From a virus: DNA of 56,732 nucleotides. The position numbers and the translations under genes were made by a program. Positions 16,280 through 23,489 of this stretch are shown here, one piece after another (position 1 is the stretch's first letter; every line of letters begins with the position of its first letter). Where the stretch lies: positions 1-56,732 of the IMG/VR virus record IMGVR_UViG_3300037262_000027. One strand, 5' to 3'. The notes under the pieces were generated by a model. It was not told the DNA's origin. It saw only the letters and a program-made list of their open reading frames with translations, and searched no databases.

Positions 16280-16824
16280 AGGTCATCTGCATCGGCGACT
16301 CCTGCACCTACGGCCAAGGCGTCCGCTCCTCCGAGGCATGGCCCGCGGTCCTCGAACGCCTCACCGGCCACGACGTAAGGAACGCCGGGGTGTGCGGAGA
16401 CACGACGCGGTTGGGGTTGGAGCGGTTCTTCCGCGACGTGGCGATGCACCGGCCGGATGCGGTGGTGCTGCAATTCGGGCACAACGACGCGAACCGCTGG
16501 GGTACGGACTTCGGCGTTGAGCGAGTGGGCCTCGACTCATTCACGACCAACGTCGGCGAGCTGATCGACCGCTGCCATGCGATCCAGGCGCAAGTCATCG
16601 TGCTGCGTCCACACGAACCCACGAGGTCGTACGGGAGGGAGACAGACCCCGGCTACGAGGAGCGCGTCATGCTCTACGCCATCGCCCTCAAGCAAACCGT
16701 GGGTGACCACCTCTCCCACTGCGCCCCGGTCGACTCCCTCCTCGATGACGGCTACGGCGTCCACCCGGACCCGGCGATGCACCAGCGGTATGCGGGGCTG
16801 GTGGCGCGGGTGCTCGGGGAATGA
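16276..16824 (+). CDS. SGNH/GDSL hydrolase
   Basis: 182 aa from GTG 16276. Block I is CIGDSCTYG with nucleophile Ser9; block II Gly is in NAGVCGDTT; block III is FGHNDAN with the oxyanion Asn; block V is DDGYGVHPDP with the Asp-His pair. The SGNH set is complete. In a glycan cassette the likely role is O-acetyl/acyl transfer to or removal from a sugar. No signal peptide, so it acts in the cytoplasm. Confidence 0.88.
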   Translation: MKVICIGDSCTYGQGVRSSEAWPAVLERLTGHDVRNAGVCGDTTRLGLERFFRDVAMHRPDAVVLQFGHNDANRWGTDFGVERVGLDSFTTNVGELIDRCHAIQAQVIVLRPHEPTRSYGRETDPGYEERVMLYAIALKQTVGDHLSHCAPVDSLLDDGYGVHPDPAMHQRYAGLVARVLGE

Positions 16825-16976
16825 TCGTCATACCTGCTGATCGCGAACACCTGATCCGGTCGGGCCGCTGGCCCCAGCGCATCGTCTGCGCTCTCATTGC
16901 GCACCGCCTTCGCATTGGCCCTAGGCCCCGTCTGCGCCTCTACTGTGAGCGCTGCGGCGCGGAGTGGCGGTCGTGA
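16821..16976 (+). CDS. small protein ending in a CxxC motif
   Basis: 51 aa, ATGA overlap with the hydrolase stop. Basic (RPRLRLYCERCGAEWRS at the C-terminus), the half zinc-ribbon end CERCG seen in other micro-proteins here. Too short for common ORF cut-offs but perfectly placed in the overlap chain. Confidence 0.6.
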   Translation: MIVIPADREHLIRSGRWPQRIVCALIAHRLRIGPRPRLRLYCERCGAEWRS

Positions 16977-17089
16977 CCCGCCTACTCCGCCTCACCGGCC
17001 TCCCCTGCCTCATTGGCTTCCACGAGGACCGGCGCTGGATCGGCTCCTATGTGCGCTGTGTGCGCTGTCAGCGGGTGGAGCGGCGGTGA
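16973..17089 (+). CDS. 38-aa Cys-containing micro-protein
   Basis: Starts at GTG 16973 overlapping the previous TGA and stops at 17087-17089, overlapping the next GTG. Sequence includes GLPCLIGFHEDRRWIG, then VRCVRCQRVERR: a Cys and a CxxC near the basic end. The two exact couplings argue it is translated. Function unknown. Confidence 0.5.
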   Translation: MTRLLRLTGLPCLIGFHEDRRWIGSYVRCVRCQRVERR

Positions 17090-17565
17090 GGACCAACGGC
17101 GTCAGGTTCGCCCATCCGGCTCGAATCAGCGAGACGGCGATCCTAGAGGGCGACATCGAGCTTGGCCCCAACGCCTCCGTCGGCTGGTACTCGATCATCC
17201 GCGGTAAGGTCCGAGCGGGCCGGAACCTCCGCCTCGGCGCGCACTCCTCGATCGAGGGCGAGGTCACCCTCGGCGACGACGTGACCATCCGCGGCAAGTG
17301 CGAGATCCCGAACGCCATCCTCGGCGACCGGGTCTCGATCTACGCCGGGGTGATCTTCTACGACACCCCCCACCCGCCGGACGGCCCGAACCTCCCCCCC
17401 GTGATCGAGGACGACGTGGTGATCTGCTGCAACGCCGCAGTGCTCGGAGGCTGTACGGTCGGGAAGGGCTCGCTAATCGGGGCCCGCGTGTTCGTCACCG
17501 AGGATGTGCCGCCGGGGTCGCTCGTGACCGCCGTCAGCGCCTACAAGGTGAGGCCCCGCCGATGA
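17086..17565 (+). CDS. hexapeptide-repeat acyltransferase
   Basis: 159 aa from GTG 17086. Consists of left-handed parallel beta-helix hexads: ILEGDIELGPNASVG, LRLGAHSSIEGEVTLGDD, VTIRGKCEIPNAILGD, then VVICCNAAVLGGCTVGKG and SLIGARVFVTEDVPPGSLV. This is the WbbJ/NeuD-like trimeric acyl-CoA sugar acetyltransferase fold. In context it would acetylate an amino- or hydroxy-sugar of the cassette. Length normal. Confidence 0.88.
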   Translation: MRTNGVRFAHPARISETAILEGDIELGPNASVGWYSIIRGKVRAGRNLRLGAHSSIEGEVTLGDDVTIRGKCEIPNAILGDRVSIYAGVIFYDTPHPPDGPNLPPVIEDDVVICCNAAVLGGCTVGKGSLIGARVFVTEDVPPGSLVTAVSAYKVRPRR

Positions 17566-18140
17566 AGCTCTCGATCGTGCTACCCACGATCCCCGGCCGC
17601 GAGGCAGAGGTTGCGCGGACCATCGAGATATACGAGTACCGGACCCACGTCCCGATCGAGTGGATCATCGAGCGGGGCCACGACAACTGCGGCGCCGCCT
17701 GGAACGCCGGAGCCCCCAAGGCCACCGGCGAGGTCCTGCACATGGGCGCCGACGACATCGAGCCCGAGACAGACCAATGGCTCCCCGCCGCGCTGTGGGC
17801 CTTCCACAACGGCCACGTCCCCCTGGGCTACGTCCGCGAGGATGAGATCGGGACCTTCGGCCGGGACTTCGCCCGCGTCGTGATCTGCCGGCGCGAGTGG
17901 TGGGAGCCGGTGATCGAGCAGCAGTACTGGTCGGACAACCACTTCGATGACCTGATGCGCGCGGCCGGGCACACGCCCGAGATCGCCGAGGGCTTCGACT
18001 TCTACCACCGCAAGAGCATGGTCGGGCGAGACGAGTCACGGATGGAGCGCGAACGGGAGGCGTACCGGGCGCTCCGGGAGGTAGCATCCGAGCATGGGTC
18101 TGAAGCCGGGAACAGTGCCAGCGGTGGCACCGGCACCTAA
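17562..18140 (+). CDS. glycosyltransferase, GT2-like
   Basis: 192 aa from ATG 17562 (ATGA). MKLSIVLPTIPGRE is a GT-A first strand. NCGAAWNAGAPKATGEVLHMGADD carries the nucleotide-binding loop and the metal-binding acidic pair (GADDIEP). EWWEPVIEQQYWSDNHFDD and GFDFYHRKS form the acceptor side. Compact but near-complete GT2-like domain. The last ~15 residues overlap the start of the next small ORF in another frame. Confidence 0.82.
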   Translation: MKLSIVLPTIPGREAEVARTIEIYEYRTHVPIEWIIERGHDNCGAAWNAGAPKATGEVLHMGADDIEPETDQWLPAALWAFHNGHVPLGYVREDEIGTFGRDFARVVICRREWWEPVIEQQYWSDNHFDDLMRAAGHTPEIAEGFDFYHRKSMVGRDESRMEREREAYRALREVASEHGSEAGNSASGGTGT

Positions 18141-18207
18141 GCGGGAGCCGATCGTGATGCCGGAGCCCGCTGAGCCGATCAAGAAGCCCGAGCCGGTCCC
18201 GGCGTGA
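18094..18207 (+). CDS. 37-aa Pro/Lys-rich micro-protein
   Basis: ATG 18094 to TGA 18205-18207, overlapping the next GTG (GTGA). Repeats of the type PAPKREP, PEPAEP, KKPEPVP make an extended polyproline-like chain. Overlaps the end of the glycosyltransferase by 47 nt. Real only if coupling is taken as evidence. Confidence 0.4.
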   Translation: MGLKPGTVPAVAPAPKREPIVMPEPAEPIKKPEPVPA

Positions 18208-18998
18208 CCGCGCAGCTTCAAGCCCCGGCGATCGGGTATCGCGGGTTTCACTGGGACGGCAGCGGGCCGCTGAAGTCGACTGGCGTCGAATCGTGCTGGC
18301 CGATCATGCGCGACCCCCAGCACGCGCGCTGCATCGCCACGACCGACGCCCGGCACCCGGCTCCGCAGGAGGACTGCACCTGCGGACTCCACGCCTACTC
18401 GACGCCGGAGGCCGTCACGGGGCAGGTTGGAGCCGTCGTGCTCGGCTACGACAGCCTGATCGTGCACCCCGACGGCTGGCGGGCAGCGACGGTGGGGATC
18501 GCGGCGCTGGTGTGCATCCCACCCGACCGCGACACCGTGAGGCTCGTCTTCCGGCTCAATGGGCCAACCGAGGCCCACTCGCTTGAGGCCCCGAGCCGCG
18601 ACGCCCTCTCGATGCTGGCCGACGCCTACGGCGTCCCGCTGGTAGACGACTGGGAGCACGGCACCGCGCTCGCCCAGGAGCAGGGCGCGCAGCCGGTCCC
18701 CGAAATCCTGCACGCGGAAGCGGAGGCGTGGGCCAAGCCGACCTTCCTAGAGGCGGGCATCACGATGGCGTTCACCGCCAGCACCGCGAACCTTGCCGCG
18801 GCGATGCAACGGATGTCCGAGGCGATCAGCGCGGCCAGCGTCAGCATCAACGACATGCGCGCCTTCAGCTTCGCGTGGCCGGAACCCGCCAAGCCCGCGC
18901 CCAAGCGCAGAGAACGCCGCTTCGACACGCCCCGCCAGCGCCATGCGGCCTTCAACGCCGAGCTGGCCCGCCGCAGTCGCCCGCGCGCCCTCCGGTGA
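18204..18998 (+). CDS. tandem paralogue A: CxCG-motif protein of unknown function
   Basis: 264 aa from GTG 18204. N-terminal half: IGYRGFHWDGSGPLKS, CTCGLHAYSTPE (CxCGxxA) and AVVLGYDSLIVHPDGWRA. This CxCG-A-Y plus 'VHPDGWRA' combination also occurs in small actinobacterial and phage proteins of unknown function. The C-terminal ~100 residues (AGITMAFTASTANLAAAMQR and a basic tail) are unlike the paralogue at 18995. Cytoplasmic by sequence. Confidence 0.75.
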   Translation: MTAQLQAPAIGYRGFHWDGSGPLKSTGVESCWPIMRDPQHARCIATTDARHPAPQEDCTCGLHAYSTPEAVTGQVGAVVLGYDSLIVHPDGWRAATVGIAALVCIPPDRDTVRLVFRLNGPTEAHSLEAPSRDALSMLADAYGVPLVDDWEHGTALAQEQGAQPVPEILHAEAEAWAKPTFLEAGITMAFTASTANLAAAMQRMSEAISAASVSINDMRAFSFAWPEPAKPAPKRRERRFDTPRQRHAAFNAELARRSRPRALR

Positions 18999-19735
18999 CC
19001 GCGCAGCTTTCAGCCCCGGCGATCGGCTACCGGGCCTTCAAGTGGGACGGGAGCGGGCCACTGAAATCCGTCGGGGTCAGCTCCGAGTGGCCAATCTCGC
19101 GCGAGCCGCAGCAGGCGATCTGTAACAACGGTCGCGCCCACGCCGCACCGCAGGAGAGTTGCTCCTGCGGCTTCTATGCCCACTCGCGTTCAGCCGACGT
19201 GCCGAAGCTGCCTCCCGGTGTCGGGGCCGTGATCTTGGGCTACGGCAATCTCATCATCCACCCGGACGGGTGGCGCGCGCAGTTCGCGGAGCTTGTCGCG
19301 CTCGTCCCATACGCGCGCACCGTTGGCCTCAGCGACCCGAGCGCCGCCGCGATCGAGATGTGCGCCGAGCAGTATGGCGTGCGCGTGTTGAGCTGGGAGG
19401 ACGCGGCGTCGGTCGCCCGCGAGCTTGGAGCCGAGCCCGTTCCGGAAATCCTGCACGCCGAAGCCGAGGGCTGGCAGCTCGGCCCCGAGAAACGCGAACC
19501 GCTGTTCCCGGACGGAATGGCCGCAAGCTACGGCGACGCTGAACAGCGCGTGCGAGAAGCGCTCCCCTGGCTGGAGCGCCACATGATCGGCCGCATGGAC
19601 ATACAGATGGTGTCGGCCCCGATGGCCTACTACGTGGCCGCGGCGCCGATGACGTTCTCGGTCGGCTACGAGCTGCGGCTCAGCATCGTGCACCCCGAAC
19701 TCCGCGCCGAGGTCGAGATCACGCTGCGCATCTGA
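18995..19735 (+). CDS. tandem paralogue B: CxCG-motif protein of unknown function
   Basis: 246 aa from GTG 18995 (GTGA overlap with paralogue A). The first ~60 residues nearly repeat A: VTAQLSAPAIGYRAFKWDG versus MTAQLQAPAIGYRGFHWDG, CSCGFYAHS for CTCGLHAYS, LIIHPDGWRA for LIVHPDGWRA, and later VPEILHAEAE in both. The C-terminus is different (DIQMVSAPMAYYVAAAPM, beta-rich). A clear tandem duplication with replaced C-terminal modules. Confidence 0.75.
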   Translation: MTAQLSAPAIGYRAFKWDGSGPLKSVGVSSEWPISREPQQAICNNGRAHAAPQESCSCGFYAHSRSADVPKLPPGVGAVILGYGNLIIHPDGWRAQFAELVALVPYARTVGLSDPSAAAIEMCAEQYGVRVLSWEDAASVARELGAEPVPEILHAEAEGWQLGPEKREPLFPDGMAASYGDAEQRVREALPWLERHMIGRMDIQMVSAPMAYYVAAAPMTFSVGYELRLSIVHPELRAEVEITLRI

Positions 19736-19750
19736 TGCGGAGGTCCCTCC

Positions 19751-20416
19751 ATGCTCGACGTGCCGGTGTTCATCACCTGCCGCGACCGCCTGAAAGACCT
19801 CCGCCGCCTAGTCGAGTGGCTTGAGCTAGCCGGGCACCGCCGCATCACCTTCCTCGACAACGCCTCCTCCTACACGCCCCTCTTGCGCTACATGGCGGCG
19901 AGCAAGCACGAGGTCCGCTGGCTCGGAGGGAACCTCGGCTCCCGGGCATTGTGGGCAGCCGAGATGGTCCCCGATGAGCCGTTCGTCCTGACCGACCCGG
20001 ACATCATCCCGCTGGACTCCTGCCCGCTCGACGCCGTGGCCCACCTTCAACGCCTCCTCGACGATCATCCCGGCTACCCCAAGGCCGGGCTCGGGCTCTA
20101 CCTGGAGGACACGCCCGACTTCCCGAGCAAGGACTGGGAGCGCTCGCTTCACTCCCGAGAGATCGCGCCGGGGGCGTTCGACTCCCTCATCGACACGACC
20201 TTCGCCCTGTACCGCCCCGGCTCCGAGTTCGCCTACGAGGCCATCCGCACCGGGCAACCCTACGTTGCCCGCCATTCGAGCTGGTACGTGACCGAGCCCG
20301 ATGCTGAGGACCGGTACTACTTGGACCGGGCAGCGACCGGCGTGACGGGATCGAGCTGGAAGGAAGGGCTAGCCGAACCACGGCAGGCGGCGAAGCAGGC
20401 GGACGTACTCCACTAG
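19751..20416 (+). CDS. glycosyltransferase (GT-A, GT2-like)
   Basis: 221 aa, GGAGG 5 nt before the ATG region (19739-19744). VPVFITCRDRLKDLRRLVEWL is the GT2 first strand-helix. ITFLDNASSYTPLLRYM is the sugar-nucleotide loop. FVLTDPDIIP contains the metal-binding DPD (DxD). Lacks the long C-terminal helices of processive enzymes, so probably transfers single sugars. Last gene of the main cassette; its end overlaps a minus-strand gene. Confidence 0.85.
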   Translation: MLDVPVFITCRDRLKDLRRLVEWLELAGHRRITFLDNASSYTPLLRYMAASKHEVRWLGGNLGSRALWAAEMVPDEPFVLTDPDIIPLDSCPLDAVAHLQRLLDDHPGYPKAGLGLYLEDTPDFPSKDWERSLHSREIAPGAFDSLIDTTFALYRPGSEFAYEAIRTGQPYVARHSSWYVTEPDAEDRYYLDRAATGVTGSSWKEGLAEPRQAAKQADVLH

Positions 20417-20554
20417 GAGCTGAGTCCAGACCTCGCGCATGGCGTTCGCCATCTCGGCCCACTGGCAGGCCAAGGTCTGCGGGGCATCCGCGTAGGGGTT
20501 CGGCCTCGGGCCGTAGCGCTCGCGAATCGCCTCCTCGCTCATCAGTCGCACCAT
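20369..20554 (-). CDS. minus-strand small helical protein
   Basis: 61 aa from ATG 20554 (the frame stays open upstream to 20611). EEAIRERYGPRPNPYADAP, then ACQWAEMANAMREVWTQLL: helical, with a Pro-Asn-Pro-Tyr turn. It overlaps the glycosyltransferase 3' end by 48 nt and is divergent from the connector gene at 20582. Unlike a frame shadow in composition, but no family is recognised. Confidence 0.55.
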   Translation of the reverse strand: MVRLMSEEAIRERYGPRPNPYADAPQTLACQWAEMANAMREVWTQLLVEYVRLLRRLPWFG

Positions 20555-20581
20555 CGCCGCGAGTCTACCTGGAGGTGCGTC

Positions 20582-21565
20582 ATCGCTTTCACCCGACGCA
20601 AAATCACGCACACCTTCAAGGGGCCATCAGGCGAAGCTGCCAGCGGGTCCGCAGAGTTCACGCTCAGCGAACGCATGAGCCAAGTTGGCGAAAGCATCCT
20701 TCCCGAACCCGTCACGGCCGCCTTCAACAGCGCAGGGGAAATGTCGGTCGAACTCCCCTCCAACCGGGATGCCGCGACGACGCCGGGCAACACTCAGTAC
20801 CGGCTCGACCTGCGCGTGGTGGGCCAGGACCCGCAGACCTTCTGGATCACCGTCCCCACCGGCCCCGGCACGACCGACCTCTACTCGCTGCTTCCCCTCT
20901 CAGACCCCGGCAACGCCTACACCTACGACGAGACCCCGCGCTGGTCCACCTTCGTAGATGTGGACCAGGACGTGAAGCCTTGGCTCCAGTTTGACTCGGT
21001 CACCGAATCAAGCGAAGAGCAGAAGCTCAAGATGGTCACCGACTCCGTCTGCTGGGACTTCCAGGACTACCTCGGGCGCCCGCTCGGCCCGGCCATCTTC
21101 GCCCGGCGCTTCTCGGTGTGGAGCGGCAACACCCTCATGCTCCCCTACTACCCGATCGTCGGCTCGCCGATCCGGGTGGCGGAGTTCTGGGGCGTCAACG
21201 GCGAACACCTGCTCGAAGAACAGACCCCCGAGCACCAAGGCTCGAACGAAATGTACACAGTGGACCCGCAGCGGGGCTACATCGTGCGCTCGTTCCAGGG
21301 CCTCATCCCCCGCCCCTACTTCCCCGGCCTGCGCAACATCGAGGTCGTGTGGACGGCGGGCTATGACCCGCTCCCGCCACCGATCCGAGACGCGGCGCTG
21401 AAACAGATCGCCCACGAGTGGCGCAAGGAGCAGCAGGCGTCGCGCAGCGAGGCCCCGCGACCGGCCGGCGGCGACCAGGGGGACTTCGACGGGGGCCTCT
21501 TGCCCGACCTGCTCCCCGAGGTGAAACGGAAGCTGGGGCCCTTCGTCCAAGTAGGAATCGGCTAG
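20582..21565 (+). CDS. head-tail connector fused to an N-terminal tail/adaptor domain
   Basis: 327 aa if started at ATC 20582, preceded by GGAGGT at 20571-20576 with 5-nt spacing; the first ATG is 20675. The segment from 20585 (AFTRRKITHTFKGPSGEAAS) matches the usual start of this actinophage domain, so the rare start is favoured. Residues ~1-120 are beta-rich. From ~145 on lies an HK97 gp6-like connector: DSVCWDFQDYLGRP, LPYYPIVGSPIRV, VVWTAGYDPLPPPIRDA. It would form the ring below the portal. Confidence 0.8.
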   Translation: MAFTRRKITHTFKGPSGEAASGSAEFTLSERMSQVGESILPEPVTAAFNSAGEMSVELPSNRDAATTPGNTQYRLDLRVVGQDPQTFWITVPTGPGTTDLYSLLPLSDPGNAYTYDETPRWSTFVDVDQDVKPWLQFDSVTESSEEQKLKMVTDSVCWDFQDYLGRPLGPAIFARRFSVWSGNTLMLPYYPIVGSPIRVAEFWGVNGEHLLEEQTPEHQGSNEMYTVDPQRGYIVRSFQGLIPRPYFPGLRNIEVVWTAGYDPLPPPIRDAALKQIAHEWRKEQQASRSEAPRPAGGDQGDFDGGLLPDLLPEVKRKLGPFVQVGIG

Positions 21566-22185
21566 CGCTGGTGATAGTTGCCACCGACGTGCGGCTTGCC
21601 AAGGTGGGCACGTCGCGAGTTCTCGCTGTCCGTGAGCCATCGACAGTTCTCGGGCGTGTAGTCGCCGGCCGGGTCCTCGCGGTCGATGCCATAGTCGGCT
21701 CCCGGCCGTGGCCCCATGTCGGCTAGGAACGCCTCGAAGGACGCGCGCCAGCGCTCGCAGATCTTCACGCCGCGACCGCCGTAGAACGGATAGCTCGGGT
21801 TCTTCGGGTTTGTGCAGCGCTGGATGATGTTCTTCCAGATCCCGTGCTCGGCGGTCCCTGAACGGCCGTGCGTTTCGTGCCGGAAGCGCTCACGATGGAG
21901 ACAGCCGCAGGATTGCGAATGGCCCTGCGTGAGCGAATAGCCGTTCACGGTTTTTTCGGTACCGCAGTCGCAGCGGACGAGATATCGGCGCTGCCCGTGA
22001 CGGTTGGAGCCAGCGGTGTCGATGACGACAAGCCGCCCGTAGCGCTCGCCGACCGAAACGACGGGGGGCGCTGCCACGCCCACGGCAAGGGGGTCGCCAT
22101 GCTTTCTCCAGCGCTGGTAGTGCTTGCCGCAGAGCCCTCGGGAGCGAACCTCAGATTCACATCCGGAGATGGAGCAGGCATCCAT
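21562..22185 (-). CDS. homing-type endonuclease (zinc finger plus HNH-like domain)
   Basis: 207 aa on the strand opposite to the late operon. N-terminus CSISGCESEVRSRGLCGKHY is a CxxxC...CxxHY zinc finger, followed by ERYGRLVVIDTAGSNR and CDCGTEKTV...SCGC. The C-terminal block is IWKNIIQRCTNPKNPSY, FYGGRGVKICERW, DMGPRPGADYGIDR, YTPENCRW, the pattern of free-standing phage HNH/AP2-like homing nucleases. The same C-terminal block recurs at 55628. It overlaps the connector stop by 4 nt and splits the connector genes, as expected for a mobile insertion. Confidence 0.85.
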   Translation of the reverse strand: MDACSISGCESEVRSRGLCGKHYQRWRKHGDPLAVGVAAPPVVSVGERYGRLVVIDTAGSNRHGQRRYLVRCDCGTEKTVNGYSLTQGHSQSCGCLHRERFRHETHGRSGTAEHGIWKNIIQRCTNPKNPSYPFYGGRGVKICERWRASFEAFLADMGPRPGADYGIDREDPAGDYTPENCRWLTDSENSRRAHLGKPHVGGNYHQR

Positions 22186-22214
22186 GCTGAGAGCCTATCA
22201 CTAGGCGAGGATAA

Positions 22215-22730
22215 ATGACCGAACAGGGCTTCACCTCCTCGGTGCCCGGCATCTATGAAGGGCTGCTCGCGCTGGTGCGCGAAGCCGCCGAGGAACAGCC
22301 CAAGCCCGTGAGCGTGCTCCCGTTCGAGCTCGCGCAGTATGAGCCGAGCCGCTACGTCATCGTCGGCCCGATCAAGGGCCCGCACTATGAGTGGGAGTCG
22401 ATCCCGATGCAGATGCGCGAGGTCTACGACATCTGCGGCAAGGCGACGGTGTTCACGGGCAGCGGCGGGACGACCGAGACGACCGCGACGAAAGTCCTGA
22501 GCGAAACCTTCGCCCTGCTGCTCAACTGCGTGTGGACCCCGGCGCTCGCCAACCGCGACTACCCGACGTTCGGTCTGAAAGAAACCACCGTCCAGATCAT
22601 GCTGCCGCTGGAGGCGAAATACGACGCCGGCCTGGACGTGATCGCGGGCCAGCCCGGAGGCTGGGGGGGTGTGATCGAGTGGGGCATCCACTTCGAGGTC
22701 GTGCTGAACCCGACGCCCGCGCTGCGCTGA
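22215..22730 (+). CDS. tail terminator/completion-like protein
   Basis: 171 aa. SVPGIYEGLLALVREAAEEQ, then RYVIVGPIKGPHYEWESIP and VYDICGKATVFTG, with strand VQIMLPLEAKYD, fits the alpha-beta fold of lambda gpU-like tail terminators. Position between connector and tail tube supports that; the call is by context and strand order rather than a signature motif. Confidence 0.6.
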   Translation: MTEQGFTSSVPGIYEGLLALVREAAEEQPKPVSVLPFELAQYEPSRYVIVGPIKGPHYEWESIPMQMREVYDICGKATVFTGSGGTTETTATKVLSETFALLLNCVWTPALANRDYPTFGLKETTVQIMLPLEAKYDAGLDVIAGQPGGWGGVIEWGIHFEVVLNPTPALR

Positions 22731-22731
22731 C

Positions 22732-23241
22732 GTGCACATAGTCCTCGCCTCGCACCTTGAGGGCGAGGGGCACTTCCGCTCAGCGAGGCACGCTGTCAAG
22801 CCCGCGCTCTGCCGCGGCGACGCCGACTACTACTACGCGCTCGCCGCCGTGTGGGAGTCGGACCTCACGATCGTCAACGTCGAGCACGACATCGAGGTCT
22901 CAGATCGGCACTTGGACGAGCTGCTGGCCTGCCCGCACCCGCTCTGCAGCTTCGCCTATCAGTGTCACTTCGCCTCAACCGGCCAAGCCGAGAGCATCAT
23001 CGCCGCAGGCACCGGGGACTGGGCACACCACCTGCAGGGCGGCGAGGAGTGGGCCGACTGGTCGGCCATCGGGCTGGTGAAGATCACCCCCGAGGCCCGA
23101 ACCGGCCCGCTCGCCTATCGCTCATGGCAGGACCTCGAGCGCTCGGTCCACAACGCCGTGACGCGCCCGTGGCACATGCATGGAAACGGGAGCCACCCCG
23201 GCGATAAGAGCGGCCACGTCGCTCATCACCACTGGGCCTGA
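22732..23241 (+). CDS. glycosyltransferase-like protein, short GT-A type (copy 3)
   Basis: 169 aa from GTG 22732. Close relative of 13024: IVLASHLEGEGHF versus IILASHLPGAGHF, TIVNVEHDIEVSD versus LINVEHDMQVSD, ACPHPLCSFAYQ versus DCPEPLCTYAYW, and GEEWADWSAIGLVKITPEAR at the end. Located far from the main cassette, beside the tail-tube genes, suggesting a virion-protein substrate or an insertional copy. Ends in a His-rich tail (GHVAHHHWA). Confidence 0.75.
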   Translation: MHIVLASHLEGEGHFRSARHAVKPALCRGDADYYYALAAVWESDLTIVNVEHDIEVSDRHLDELLACPHPLCSFAYQCHFASTGQAESIIAAGTGDWAHHLQGGEEWADWSAIGLVKITPEARTGPLAYRSWQDLERSVHNAVTRPWHMHGNGSHPGDKSGHVAHHHWA

Positions 23242-23255
23242 CAAGGAGGACCTAC

Positions 23256-23489
23256 ATGCTGCTTTTCAACATCAGCCCCTCACCGGAGATCGTCGGCGGC
23301 GCGCACAACCCCGCCATCTCCCCGGGCGACGGCTACGACTTCGATGAGGAGACGGCCGAGTACCTGTTGAACACAGGGCGCTGGTCGGAGCAGGACCCGC
23401 GGGCGGGCATAGCGGCCGAGGTTCGGTTCAAGCAGGACCGTGACACACAAACCCCGGCGGTGCCGGATAACCAAGGAGCAGCAGAATGA
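23256..23489 (+). CDS. small protein before the tail tube
   Basis: 77 aa; AAGGAGG lies 7 nt upstream. Sequence LLFNISPSPEIVGGAHNPAI then YDFDEETAEYLLNTGRW reads as a short beta hairpin plus a helix. In many actinophages a small protein of this size precedes the major tail protein. Its stop overlaps the next start (ATGA). Function unknown. Confidence 0.65.
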   Translation: MLLFNISPSPEIVGGAHNPAISPGDGYDFDEETAEYLLNTGRWSEQDPRAGIAAEVRFKQDRDTQTPAVPDNQGAAE

